From positions 5,840,314-5,904,313 of the forward strand of contig NZ_CP036271.1 of NCBI RefSeq assembly GCF_007745175.1: a stretch of 64,000 nucleotides of DNA, given 5' to 3'. The translations under genes and the position numbers were made by a program. Source of the stretch: Caulifigura coniformis (GTDB lineage: Bacteria; Planctomycetota; Planctomycetia; Planctomycetales; Planctomycetaceae). The notes beneath the pieces were generated by a model. The model saw nothing but the letters and a program-made list of their open reading frames with translations, ran no database searches and had not been told where the DNA came from. Positions 16,707 through 24,744 of the stretch are shown here, in pieces (the stretch's first letter is position 1; each line of letters starts with the position of its first letter).

Positions 16707-17232
16707 TCTGGCGGGCGCCGTTGGAACTGGTCTGCGTGACGCAAAGGCCGGTTCTCGAGGCGGGAAACAGCGGGTGGGGAACAGGCTGTGTGGAGTGCCC
16801 AACTTTACCCCGATCTCCGTTCAAAGTCCATGAAACTCCGCAAATGTCGCTCCTTCGCGTGACGTCCGAAACCTGATCGATTCCTCAGAATGGCGGCCAT
16901 GAGCGCGAGCCGTCTCCCCCAGGGAACGGGCGTTTTGAGCACATGAATGAGACCCCGACAACGATCTCGGTCGTTTTGCGTAGGGAGTAACCCCCAGGAG
17001 CGGGACCGATGGCCGGCGTCATGCCAGCTCATTCGATGCTGGCAATGGCTGAAAATGAGAAATCACCGTCAATTTTGGTTGCACAACTGTCACCCAGGGT
17101 TGACGGATGAGGGCGAGCGAAAAGAATTCGCACGCGACCAAGGTCTTTCCAGGGCGGCCCTGCTTGCGATGCAGGTCCGGAGATTGTTCTCAGCGCCGCC
17201 CAGACTCTTCGTGCTTCATGGACACTTTCAGT
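16707..17232. other. divergent intergenic region
   Basis: 526 bases between divergent genes (DUF1592-type on minus, DUF1559 on plus). No gene is supported. TTGACG at 17100-17105 is a possible -35 box for the DUF1559 gene, but the -10 candidate 17 bases on (AGAATT) is poor. The leading frame upstream of the DUF1559 start is open but lacks codon pattern. Confidence 0.4.
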
Positions 17233-18324
17233 ATGCCCGTTTCTTCGTCTGTTTCCCGTCGTGCCCGCGCGTTCACACTCATTGAGCTGCTGGTCGTCAT
17301 CGCGATCATTGCGATTCTGATCGCTCTCCTGCTCCCGGCCGTGCAGCAGGCCCGCGAGGCGGCCCGCCGCTCGCAGTGCCAGAACAACATGAAGCAGATC
17401 GGGCTGGCACTTCACAACTACGAGAGTACGTACATGACGTTCCCGCCGGGAACGCGCGGCGGACGCACCTTTTCGAACGCCGGCGTGAAGGACGGCATCA
17501 ACTGGCGTACGTCCATCCTCCCCTACATCGATCAGGCGCCGGTCTTCAACCAGCTCGACTTCGCCTCCAGCTTCGGAGCCGGCCAGACGGCCGCCCAGGC
17601 GTTCGCGAACGCGGCCGGTCAGCCCAGCAGCAACATCGTGCTGAGCGGGCTGGTCGTCCCCGGGTTCCTCTGTCCGTCCAGCTCGCTGGAAGTCTTTCCG
17701 ACCAGCTACACCGATCACTCGGGCGTCGTGAAGACGCAATCGGCCACCGGCGGCGGGTTCAACAACAATGGCCGGGCCATGGGCATCCAGTACGTCGGCA
17801 TCCAGGGAGCGGCCCGCAACTTCGACTGGATCGCCAATGGAAACGACGGCCGGAACTTCGATTGCGGCCACGGCTACAGCTGCGTCCAGGGCATGCTTCC
17901 CGTCAATGAGAACAAGAGCATCGCTTCCTGCACGGATGGAACCAGCAACACGATCCTCGTTGCCGAGCAGTCTGGATTGTCCGGATCGGTGAACGGCGGC
18001 CCCGGGACCAACCGGACGTCGAACTACTACGGGGGATGGTCCGGCGCGCGTCAGAACTGGGTGCCGAATTCCAGCTGCACCAACACGTCGGATCAGTGGC
18101 AGACCGGCACCACCTGCCTCCGCTGGGCCCCGAACTCGAAGTTCGAGCATGCCGGGAACAGCCATCCCTACCGCAATAACACGATCATCAACTCGTTCCA
18201 CACCGGCGGCGTCTTCGTGCTGCTGGCGGACGGCAGCGTTCGGTTCATTTCCGACAACATCGATTTCCAGAATCTCAAGAAGCTGGCGATGCGCGACGAC
18301 GGACAGCCGATTGGCGAACTCTAA
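17233..18324 (+). CDS. DUF1559 pilin-like protein, module copy 1
   Basis: 363 residues. A 13-residue basic leader precedes a type IV pilin-type segment [20 protein letters not shown], with Glu at position +5 after the predicted prepilin peptidase site. The DUF1559 body follows ([27 protein letters not shown]), and near the C terminus is the HX9DG motif ([12 protein letters not shown]). Planctomycetes carry dozens of these surface or pseudopilus-like proteins; individual roles are unknown. I chose the ATG at 17233 because the second copy has a leader of exactly the same length; an ATG at 17218 is possible. A hairpin and a small lipoprotein gene follow. Confidence 0.9.
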   Translation: MPVSSSVSRRARAFTLIELLVVIAIIAILIALLLPAVQQAREAARRSQCQNNMKQIGLALHNYESTYMTFPPGTRGGRTFSNAGVKDGINWRTSILPYIDQAPVFNQLDFASSFGAGQTAAQAFANAAGQPSSNIVLSGLVVPGFLCPSSSLEVFPTSYTDHSGVVKTQSATGGGFNNNGRAMGIQYVGIQGAARNFDWIANGNDGRNFDCGHGYSCVQGMLPVNENKSIASCTDGTSNTILVAEQSGLSGSVNGGPGTNRTSNYYGGWSGARQNWVPNSSCTNTSDQWQTGTTCLRWAPNSKFEHAGNSHPYRNNTIINSFHTGGVFVLLADGSVRFISDNIDFQNLKKLAMRDDGQPIGEL

Positions 18325-18356
18325 GAGTTCGTGCCGGCGACCGTTCGACGACAACA

Positions 18357-18390
18357 CACCACGGCCGGCGCTGGATGTCCGGCCGTGGTG
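18357..18390 (+). terminator. hairpin between DUF1559 and lipoprotein genes, copy 1
   Basis: CACCACGGCCGG pairs perfectly with CCGGCCGTGGTG around a 10-base loop and is followed by AATTTTC. It lies 33 bases after the DUF1559 stop and 38 before the lipoprotein start. It could end most transcripts and set a high pilin to low lipoprotein ratio. Confidence 0.7.
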
Positions 18391-18428
18391 AATTTTCATT
18401 CCAAGACACTGCAGAACCGAGGTTTGAC

Positions 18429-18839
18429 GTGAGCAGGGTGATTGCTGTTTTGTTGCTGGGTGTTGTGATCGCGACCGGATGCGGTGAGAGCGGCCCGCCC
18501 GTGGGCACGGTTGCCGGCAAGGTGACCATCGGAGGCGCCGAGCCGAAAGACGCGGTCCGGATCAGTTTCGTCAATAACAGCATCGGCCAGGGGGCCGGCG
18601 CGAATGTGCAGCCGGACGGCAGTTATTCGCTCGAGCAGGGTCTCCCGCTCGCCGAGTACACCGTCTTCCTCACGAAAATTCCTGTGGCGTCGGATGGCCC
18701 GGCCACGACGGCCAGCGAAGTGCTGACGAGCGTGCCGAAGGAGTATCGCACGGAAGAGAAGTCGCCGCTCAAATTCGAGGTGAAGGGCGGCGCGAACCAG
18801 TTCGACGTGGAAGCGCCCGCCGTCGCTTCGAAGAAGTAA
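18429..18839 (+). CDS. small lipoprotein, module copy 1
   Basis: 136 residues from a GTG with GAGG upstream. The signal peptide ends in a lipobox IATGC (Cys18). The mature part has the GKVTIGGAEP strand and DGSYSL loop found in carboxypeptidase-regulatory-like or transthyretin-like beta sandwiches, which often sit beside DUF1559 genes in planctomycetes. It is probably anchored in a membrane facing the periplasm. Residues PPVGTVAGKVTIGGA are nearly matched in the second copy (PPTGMVTGKVTIGGA). The function is unknown. Confidence 0.82.
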   Translation: MSRVIAVLLLGVVIATGCGESGPPVGTVAGKVTIGGAEPKDAVRISFVNNSIGQGAGANVQPDGSYSLEQGLPLAEYTVFLTKIPVASDGPATTASEVLTSVPKEYRTEEKSPLKFEVKGGANQFDVEAPAVASKK

Positions 18840-18957
18840 GCAATCCTTCTGAACGGCGCGCGCTCACGTCGCGTCGACGAGGGCCTCGAACGCTGCTGCT
18901 CCTCCTGATCTGACTTTCCTCCGATGTTGTTACCGAGCAGGGCGGCCACGCGCGTTG

Positions 18958-19071
18958 CGTGTTCTCTCGGACAACATCCACCATGCGGAACGCATGGATG
19001 GAAAGCTCGATGTCGAGCGGAGCGCCGGAGTCATACGGGGTTGCGAGGCTGATGTCGTCGCCGTGTCTTAA
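18958..19071 (+). pseudogene. fragment of an endonuclease/exonuclease/phosphatase gene
   Basis: A 38-codon stretch, RVLSDNIHHAERMDGKLDVE and on to DVVAVS-stop, matches residues of the intact nuclease at 21257-22075. Over about 90 bases roughly nine in ten positions agree, including silent ones. It ends in TAA where the intact gene continues QEVDKG. No start codon or signal peptide can be fitted upstream and the rest of the domain is missing. Its place after DUF1559 and the lipoprotein matches the intact gene's place in copy 2, so it is a decayed member of the duplicated module. Confidence 0.85.
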
Positions 19072-19599
19072 GGGGGGCGCCACCCCGATGTGGTGGAGAT
19101 TTCTGTCCTGGTCGGTGATCGGGAGCCGCGGCGGAGTCGTTGTCGCCTGGATGTGCTGGGACGTCGGGTTTTGAGAAAGCCGGCAAGGAGCGCGTTGGAC
19201 GGCGTGCGTGTGCATGTTGCCCGATCATTCGATGGGAAATGAATCGGGCACGGTCGTGCGTCGCCGGTGGTTCATGAGAATGCAGCTCCTTTCAACAGGC
19301 CGGATGAGGTTGTGCGCGGTGGAGCGGGAGATGGCCCTTCGGGGACATCGAGTGACGAAGCCCCCCGGGGCTCCTTCGTTCTCTCGGGCGTGGCAGTTGT
19401 CGCGACTGAAGGCGTCATGTGCGTTAATGGGCATCTCAACCGCCGATTCCGAGGTTGGGATTGACGGTCCGCTCCGCGATGAAAAAAAATACGATTGCGC
19501 ATCCGTCATTCCTGCCTGAAGACTGTTGATTTGGGCTGCTCCAGTTCCGGCAGGCTTTTGTTTGCCCGTTCGCAGTTTTCTCGAATCATGGAGCTCCGC
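19072..19599. other. intergenic remainder after the nuclease fragment
   Basis: About 530 bases with no supported gene. It probably holds further decayed nuclease sequence that is too diverged to align by eye, plus the promoter for the second DUF1559 gene. Base composition turns AT-richer near 19480-19500. Short open frames here do not have planctomycete codon pattern. Confidence 0.4.
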
Positions 19600-20646
19600 A
19601 TGTCCTCTCCCTGTTCAGGTCGACGCCGAGCAAAAGGCTTTACGTTGATCGAGTTGCTCGTGGTGATCGCGATCATCGCAATTCTGATCGCACTGCTCCT
19701 GCCCGCTGTCCAGCAGGCTCGCGAAGCCGCGCGGCGGTCACAGTGTCAGAACAACCTGAAGCAGATCGGTCTGGCTCTCCATAACTACGAGAGCACCTAC
19801 AGCGTCTTTCCGATCGGTTCCCGCGGAGGAACACTTTACGATCAGGCCGGCACGAAGAACGCGACGAACTGGCGCGTGTCCGTTCTGCCCTACATCGATC
19901 AGGCGCCACTCTTCAATCAGCTGAATTTCAACAGCGGTAGCTTCAGCTCAGCACCTGTCGAAGCGAATGCCTACCTTGGAAATGAGGTTCTCCGTGGATT
20001 CGTGATGCCCGCTTATCGATGCCCGTCGTCGGCCGCGGATCTTTTTCCCACGACCTATCTGAACTATGGCTCGGCGACAGTTCCGACTCCGTCCGCCAGC
20101 TTCAATAACGGGGGCCGCGGGCTCGGGATTCAGTATGTCGGAATTCAGGGGGCCGCCCCCAACTTCTCCTGGACCGCCCCGAAAGAGCACTTCGACTGCG
20201 ATCATGGCTGGAGTTGCTTGACGGGCGCACTTGCCGTCAACCAGGCCAAGGGCATCAGCGCGATCACGGATGGAACCAGCAATACCATGCTGGTTGGAGA
20301 GCAGTCCGGTCTTGTGCGCGGGCAGAACATCTCATCGAACTATTTTGGCGGCTGGATGGGAGCTCGTAACCTCCTCGTGCCCGGCGCTATCTGTGATTCG
20401 CAAGTGGTCGACATCTGGCAGACAGGCACCACCTGCGTGCGATTCGCTCCGAACTCTCAGACGGCACAGAATGGCGCCAGTGCACAGCCCTACCGGAACA
20501 ATACGATCCTGAATTCGTTCCATACGGGTGGAATCTTCGTCGCCCTCTGTGATGGAAGCGTTCGTTTCATCTCGGACAACGTCGACTTCCAGAACTTCAA
20601 GAAGCTTGCGATGCGCAATGACGGTCAGACGATCGGAGAGTTCTGA
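19600..20646 (+). CDS. DUF1559 pilin-like protein, module copy 2
   Basis: 348 residues from the ATG at 19600, with GGAG 6 bases before it. It has the same 13-residue basic leader and pilin segment as copy 1 and the same DUF1559 opening ([19 protein letters not shown]). The late motif HTGGIFVALCDG again gives HX9DG. Compared with copy 1 the middle is shorter by about 15 residues, but long stretches such as [14 protein letters not shown] and ITDGTSNTMLVGEQSG are shared. The prepilin-like anchor places the C-terminal domain outside the cytoplasmic membrane. A hairpin and a lipoprotein gene follow, as in copy 1. Confidence 0.9.
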   Translation: MSSPCSGRRRAKGFTLIELLVVIAIIAILIALLLPAVQQAREAARRSQCQNNLKQIGLALHNYESTYSVFPIGSRGGTLYDQAGTKNATNWRVSVLPYIDQAPLFNQLNFNSGSFSSAPVEANAYLGNEVLRGFVMPAYRCPSSAADLFPTTYLNYGSATVPTPSASFNNGGRGLGIQYVGIQGAAPNFSWTAPKEHFDCDHGWSCLTGALAVNQAKGISAITDGTSNTMLVGEQSGLVRGQNISSNYFGGWMGARNLLVPGAICDSQVVDIWQTGTTCVRFAPNSQTAQNGASAQPYRNNTILNSFHTGGIFVALCDGSVRFISDNVDFQNFKKLAMRNDGQTIGEF

Positions 20647-20661
20647 CAGTCGTCCCGCGGA

Positions 20662-20691
20662 CCCGGCTTCGAAGCACTTTTCGAAGCCGGG
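20662..20691 (+). terminator. hairpin between DUF1559 and lipoprotein genes, copy 2
   Basis: CCCGGCTTCGAA pairs perfectly with TTCGAAGCCGGG around a 6-base loop, followed by CGCACTTTTC. It sits 16 bases after the DUF1559 stop. The stem sequence differs from copy 1 but the position is the same. Confidence 0.7.
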
Positions 20692-20744
20692 CGCACTTTT
20701 CTCGTCGAAACAGTCCCGCGGATATTGAAGCGAAAGTTGAGATC

Positions 20745-21149
20745 ATGATTCGCACCCTGTTCCTCTTCATCTGTTCAACGTTGTTTGCCGCCGGACTCTG
20801 CGGCTGCGGTGAAAAGGGGCCACCGACGGGGATGGTCACGGGAAAGGTGACGATCGGAGGAGCCGCCCCCGATTCCCCGCTGCTGGTCAATTATTCGAAC
20901 AGCATGACCGGACAGTTCGGCATGAGCCCGACAAAGCCGGATGGAAGCTACGATCTCGTTGTTCCCCTCCGCACAGGCGAATACAAGGTTTACTTCGACA
21001 AACCCTCGGACAAGGACGGGCCGACGTCCGTGGCGCTCAAGGGCTGGAATTCCGTTCCAAAGACGTACCTGAGTGAAGAGTCGACTCCGCTCAAGCAGAC
21101 GGTGGTTGAAGGCGACAACGTCTTCGATCTGGAGATTCCGAAGCCATAG
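20745..21149 (+). CDS. small lipoprotein, module copy 2
   Basis: 134 residues from an ATG. The signal peptide ends in lipobox LCGC (Cys21). The mature part matches copy 1 in GKVTIGGAAPDS, in the KPDGSYDL loop and in the late SVPKTYLSEESTPLK segment (copy 1 SVPKEYRTEEKSPLK). It is a beta-sandwich-like lipoprotein of unknown role, encoded 98 bases after its DUF1559 partner and about 105 before the nuclease. Confidence 0.82.
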   Translation: MIRTLFLFICSTLFAAGLCGCGEKGPPTGMVTGKVTIGGAAPDSPLLVNYSNSMTGQFGMSPTKPDGSYDLVVPLRTGEYKVYFDKPSDKDGPTSVALKGWNSVPKTYLSEESTPLKQTVVEGDNVFDLEIPKP

Positions 21150-21256
21150 CGGGCTGTTGTCGTTCGCAAGCATGGAAGCCAGTCCAGGGGCGGCGTCGAT
21201 TCGAGGCTTTGACCGGGATTGACCGCAAACGAATCCATCGAAGTCGTAGCCATCGA

Positions 21257-22075
21257 ATGAAACTGTCGTCTCGAAAAATCTGCCCACTGGCTTTCGCCAT
21301 CGGCCTGGTCGTCCTGATCGGAGTCGCCAACGGCGGCGAGCATGCCGCGCTGCCTCGCCTTCGCGTCCTTTCCTACAACATCCACCACGCCGAGGGCGTC
21401 GATGGAAAGCTCGATGTCGAGCGGATCGCCGGAGTCATCCGGGGTTGCGAGGCGGATGTCGTCGCCGTACAGGAAGTGGACAAGGGGGCCAGGCGGTCGC
21501 AGCAGCTTGACGAGCCCGCCGAGCTCGCTCGCCTCACGAAACTGGAGCACTTCGTCTTCGGCAGGACGATCGATCTCCAGGGGGGCGAATATGGCAACCT
21601 CGTGCTGTCGCGCTATCCGATCGCGTCGTCGCGCGTGCATATGCTTCCCAATAGTGCGGGGGCGGAACAACGGGGCGTTGTCGAAGCGGAGATCGCCCCG
21701 CCGCAAGGTCAGCCGTTCCGGCTGTTTGCGACCCATCTCGATTTCGGCCGCAAGGAGGCCAGCGAGGCGGACCGGCAGGGCGCCATTCGACTGGTGAATG
21801 AACGGGTTGACGCGACGCGGCAGCCGGCGATCTTCGCGGGCGATTTCAACTGCGTGCCCGACAGCGCGACCATCCGCACTATCCGGGAAACGTGGCTGCA
21901 GTCGAATTCGGCCGAAGCCTTCACCACTCCCGTCGGGCGGCCGACGCGTCAGATCGACTTCATCTTCCTGCGGCCGGAATCGCAGTGGAAGGTGATCGAG
22001 GTCAAGGTTCTGGACGAAGCTGTCGCCTCGGACCACCGTCCGATCCTGGCGACCGTTGAACTGCTCCAGAAGTGA
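21257..22075 (+). CDS. secreted endonuclease/exonuclease/phosphatase family protein, copy 2
   Basis: 272 residues from the ATG at 21257. A signal peptide (about 1-27) precedes a complete EEP-fold domain: LSYNIHH with the metal Asn, DVVAVQEVD with the metal Glu, FATHLDF, IFAGDFNCVPDS with the Asp/Asn pair, and a C-terminal SDHRPI with Asp-His. Members cut nucleic acids, phosphoinositides or sphingolipids; the substrate cannot be read from sequence. Export suggests a nutrient-scavenging phosphodiesterase. It has one damaged relative upstream (18958) and one intact relative downstream (22242). Confidence 0.9.
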   Translation: MKLSSRKICPLAFAIGLVVLIGVANGGEHAALPRLRVLSYNIHHAEGVDGKLDVERIAGVIRGCEADVVAVQEVDKGARRSQQLDEPAELARLTKLEHFVFGRTIDLQGGEYGNLVLSRYPIASSRVHMLPNSAGAEQRGVVEAEIAPPQGQPFRLFATHLDFGRKEASEADRQGAIRLVNERVDATRQPAIFAGDFNCVPDSATIRTIRETWLQSNSAEAFTTPVGRPTRQIDFIFLRPESQWKVIEVKVLDEAVASDHRPILATVELLQK

Positions 22076-22110
22076 GCGGACGACGCTGGCTTCCGGTCAG
22101 GCGTGGACCT

Positions 22111-22136
22111 TGTGCCCAAGCTCCAGCTTGGGCACA
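22111..22136. terminator. perfect hairpin between the two nuclease genes
   Basis: TGTGCCCAAGCT and its exact complement are separated by two bases. It starts 36 bases after the first nuclease stop. There is no T-run, and a smaller palindrome GCGAAGCTCTGCTTCGC lies just beyond it. It could be a terminator or a dispersed repeat. Confidence 0.5.
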
Positions 22137-22241
22137 CCCCCTCCGCGAAGCTCTGCTTCGCCCCCTCCCAAACAAAGTACGGCTAGACCGAGTCGTCGCT
22201 GGAATGAATCCGTTCAGGTCCGTCGTGGAGAACCATTGCCG

Positions 22242-23021
22242 ATGTTTCGTCTGACGTTCGTGTTTGCCCTGCTTTCCGTCGTCCACCTGCAGGCGGCTGA
22301 GAGCCCGCTGCGGGTGAAGGTTCTCTGTTACAACATTCACCATGGCCGGGGGACGGACGACAAGGTCGACATCGAGCGGCTGGCCAGGGTGATCCAGAGC
22401 GTCGATCCGGATCTGGTGGCGCTGCAGGAAGTCGACTCCGGCGTGAATCGGAGCAGCCAGATCAACGAGCCAGAGAAGCTCGGCGAGCTGTGCAAGCTCA
22501 CTCCCGTATTCGGCAACAACATCAAGTACGACGGGGGCGACTATGGGAATGCGATCCTCTCCCGCTGGCCCGTCGCGCGGCATGAGAACCACAAGCTGCA
22601 GAGCTACTATCCGAAAGAGCAGCGGGGATTGCTCGAAGTCGAGGTGACGCTTCCGGAACAGCGTGGCTCGCTTCTCTTCTTCGCCACGCACTTCGACTAC
22701 CGGGGCAACTCGCCCGAGCGGCTCCCGTCGGCCGAACTCGTGAACCGGATCATCGCGACGAAGGGAAACACGCCCGCGATCCTGGCCGGAGACCTGAATG
22801 AGCCGCCTGAAGCCCCGGCCGTCAGGGAACTGGCCCGCGTCTGGAAGCGGACCAACGACGGCGAACTGCCGACGTTCCCGGTCGACACGCCGAAGCGGCA
22901 GATCGACCACATCCTCGTGCATCCACCGGCCCGGTGGCGGGTGGTTGAAACCCGCGTGCTTGATGAGGCCGTGGCTTCGGATCACCGGGCCATTTTCTCG
23001 GTGCTTAAGCTGGCGAAGTAA
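22242..23021 (+). CDS. secreted endonuclease/exonuclease/phosphatase family protein, copy 3
   Basis: 259 residues from the ATG at 22242. A signal peptide (about 1-18, ending LQA) is followed by the same EEP motifs: LCYNIHHGRG, DLVALQEVDSG, FFATHFDYRG, ILAGDLNEPPE and VASDHRAI. The Cys in LCYN replaces the Ser of copy 2. Divergence from copy 2 is much greater than that of the pseudogene fragment, so this duplication is older. It probably acts in the periplasm or outside the cell; substrate unknown. Confidence 0.9.
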   Translation: MFRLTFVFALLSVVHLQAAESPLRVKVLCYNIHHGRGTDDKVDIERLARVIQSVDPDLVALQEVDSGVNRSSQINEPEKLGELCKLTPVFGNNIKYDGGDYGNAILSRWPVARHENHKLQSYYPKEQRGLLEVEVTLPEQRGSLLFFATHFDYRGNSPERLPSAELVNRIIATKGNTPAILAGDLNEPPEAPAVRELARVWKRTNDGELPTFPVDTPKRQIDHILVHPPARWRVVETRVLDEAVASDHRAIFSVLKLAK

Positions 23022-23186
23022 TTCGGGCGTGCACAAAAGACGCCCCGGCTTCTCGATCACATCAAAGTTCGTCGCGACGACCTCCTCACCAGTGTCCCGC
23101 TTGGACGCATATCCGGCAGCAAGGATGTGCTTGCAGCGGCCCCACGAGTGACGGATTGGGGTCGCGTGAGGCCCTGAATACAAAAA

Positions 23187-23210
23187 GGCCGCCAGTTTTC
23201 GCCGACGGCC
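23187..23210 (-). terminator. terminator of the IS-disrupted membrane gene
   Basis: On the minus strand a 7-bp stem (one G-U pair) with a 10-base loop is followed by TTTTTG. It lies 23 bases after the TGA of the interrupted gene and shows that this gene was once a normal transcription unit. Confidence 0.65.
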
Positions 23211-23416
23211 AACAGCAGATGCGGGTTATGTCTCAAAACTCGTCGTCGACCTTCGCCGCTGGGGTGGTGGCGGGCGATCGCACAATCATCTCGTCGACAA
23301 CTCTGATAAGCAGGTCGATGTGTGGTTGCCCATTCCATTGTCCGAAAAGCCACGAGGCATATCCGCAGAGAAATCCGAAATAGAGGGGCGCGGCAATCAT
23401 GACCTCTAGAGCAACT

Positions 23417-24058
23417 TCATGATTCGTGTGCAGTGTATCCGCAGGAACGGATGTAGTTCAGGCATTCGCTCGGAGTGAACTCGTCCACCAGCACTCCGAT
23501 CCGGTTCCAGAGTCCTTCTGTCGTCCGTTCAGCGCTCGTCCGCAAAAGCGTCTTGAACTTCGAGAACAACTTCTCGATCGGGTTGAGATCGGGTGAGTAC
23601 GGCGGCAGGTAGTACACCTCAGCCCCGGCCTGTCGAATCGCGTCACCCACCGCGCTCTGCTTGTGGCTGCTGAGGTTGTCCATGACCACCAAGTCTCCCG
23701 GCTCCAGCGCCGGGATCAGGAACTGACGGACGTAAGCCAGAAAGCATTCCCCATCCATCGGGCCATCCAGCACCAGGGGAGCAATCACTCCGCTGGCCCT
23801 GAGCGCCGCTGCGAACGTCGTCGTTTTCCAATGCCCTTGAGGGACATGGTCCACGACCCGGCGTGATTTTGGTCCCCAGCCATAGCGTCGCGTCATCTTC
23901 GTGTCGGCCCCGGTTTCGTCGAAGAACACCAGACGGCGACAGGCTTTCGACTGCACCAGGATGTTCCACCAGCGGCGCTTCTGAGCCACATCCGGCCGCT
24001 GTTGTTCAGCAGCTTTGAGCACTTTTTTTGAGAGTGATTCCCCAGCGCCGAAGCGCAT
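23417..24058 (-). CDS. IS630 transposase, catalytic part (orfB)
   Basis: Up to 213 residues with the DDE triad: Asp47 in FFDETGADTK, Asp127 in DLVVMDNLSSHK and Glu162 in YSPDLNPIEKLFSKFK. The Asp-Glu gap of 34 residues is the IS630 value. It overlaps orfA, and its real translation probably begins by frameshift on a run of seven A (minus strand) near 24022-24028; the GTG/ATG-type start upstream has no clear ribosome-binding site. The catalytic part looks intact. Confidence 0.9.
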   Translation of the reverse strand: MRFGAGESLSKKVLKAAEQQRPDVAQKRRWWNILVQSKACRRLVFFDETGADTKMTRRYGWGPKSRRVVDHVPQGHWKTTTFAAALRASGVIAPLVLDGPMDGECFLAYVRQFLIPALEPGDLVVMDNLSSHKQSAVGDAIRQAGAEVYYLPPYSPDLNPIEKLFSKFKTLLRTSAERTTEGLWNRIGVLVDEFTPSECLNYIRSCGYTAHES

Positions 24059-24356
24059 TCCACAGAGTGGTCGCGCAGCCCGGCAGACCGAGTTGGCGTT
24101 GCCTTTGGGCGAGCGTCAGGCCGGGGTCGTCCTGGACGCTTTTGAAAATCCGCTCCCGATGCGGTTCCAGAACGCACTCCGGGCCGACATCTCCCTGCCG
24201 GGGAGTGATCTGGCCAGTCTCTTTGCGAAGCGCGAGCCAGTTCCAGATGGTTCGTTCAGTGACCTGAAATCGCCGGGCGACTTCGGCCGGCGGAGAGCCG
24301 CGGTCGACTTCGGCCACGACACGTCGCCTCAAATCCATTGAGTAGGGGGTGGGCAT
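24006..24356 (-). CDS. IS630 transposase, DNA-binding part (orfA)
   Basis: 116 residues. A helix-turn-helix region (RRRVVAEVDRGSPPAEVARR, about 10-29, then FQVTERTIWNWL) is followed by a second winged-helix-like domain (LTLAQRQRQLGLPGCATTLW) as in the paired N-terminal domain of IS630 and mariner transposases. It ends RRWGITLKKSAQSC just after an A7 run. The +1 frame from that run continues directly into orfB, so the two probably make one protein. Confidence 0.88.
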   Translation of the reverse strand: MPTPYSMDLRRRVVAEVDRGSPPAEVARRFQVTERTIWNWLALRKETGQITPRQGDVGPECVLEPHRERIFKSVQDDPGLTLAQRQRQLGLPGCATTLWNALRRWGITLKKSAQSC

Positions 24357-24628
24357 GACTCTTCCTTGATTGAGCCAACCACTTGAGAAATCCTTTCCCC
24401 TATCATCCCTCTGAAAAGCAACTGTGGAAGTGCTCTAGTTCACGACCGCTTGTCCAAAGCTCAAGGGATGCGAGAAGAAGTCCGATCGCGATGACAATTG
24501 CTCCCAAAAGGCACATCCATCTGACCTTGGGCCATCCCGCCTTTCTGAATCGCAGATACTCAATCATCTTGAGTTCGTTCGATGAGAATTCCAAGTGTCG
24601 CTCCCGCCAGCTCTCAGCGCATAAAAAT

Positions 24629-24654
24629 GCCCGCCGATGATACTATCGGCGGGC
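24629..24654. terminator. bidirectional intrinsic terminator
   Basis: GCCCGCCGAT pairs perfectly with ATCGGCGGGC around a 6-base loop. It is preceded by AAAAAT and followed by TCGTTTTT, so it works on either strand. It ends the Gfo/Idh/MocA transcript on the minus strand and lies just upstream of the disrupted membrane gene. Confidence 0.85.
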
Positions 24655-24744
24655 TCGTTTTTGTTCAGCTTCAGAAGTTATTGCGTAGCCGTTCGTTTTT
24701 GTGCAAAACTGGTCGCAACCCACGGGGCTTTTGCCATTGAGCCG

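Larger units (their letters stand above)
23409..24435 (-). mobile_element. IS630-family insertion sequence flanked by TA
   Basis: About 1,027 bases. Both ends begin GAGCA and CTTC (GAGCAACTTCATG on the left, GAGCACTTCCACA on the right read inward), imperfect inverted repeats. A TA dinucleotide flanks each side (23407-23408 and 24436-24437), the target duplication expected for IS630/Tc1-mariner elements. Two overlapping minus-strand frames encode the transposase. The host gene is restored in frame without the element, which fixes the boundaries independently. Confidence 0.92.
23233..24594 (-). pseudogene. small membrane protein gene split by an IS630 element
   Basis: The N-terminal part runs from a TTG at 24594 (GGGAG 7 bases upstream; an ATG at 24567 is an alternative) to 24436. 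The C-terminal part runs from 23406 to a TGA at 23233. Deleting 23409-24435 and one TA joins them in frame as ...SGRE-LEV-MIAAP..., giving a 110-residue protein. It has two hydrophobic segments (about 27-45 and 55-76, the second starting MIAAPLYFGFLCGYASWLFG) and a charged C terminus. No family is recognised. The residual N-terminal frame reads into the IS and stops after 63 codons. Confidence 0.85.

Noticed and set aside
17100-17128. Possible sigma-70 promoter (TTGACG, 17-base gap, AGAATT) before the DUF1559 gene
   Set aside because: The -35 box is good but the -10 box matches at only two positions, and planctomycete promoters are poorly defined by eye.
23040-23183. Short minus-strand frame that reads protein-like (RHSWGRCKHILAAGYASKRD)
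   Set aside because: It starts at a TTG inside the terminator of the disrupted gene, has no ribosome-binding site, and runs on as antisense of the third nuclease. It could be a gene remnant, but the evidence is too thin.
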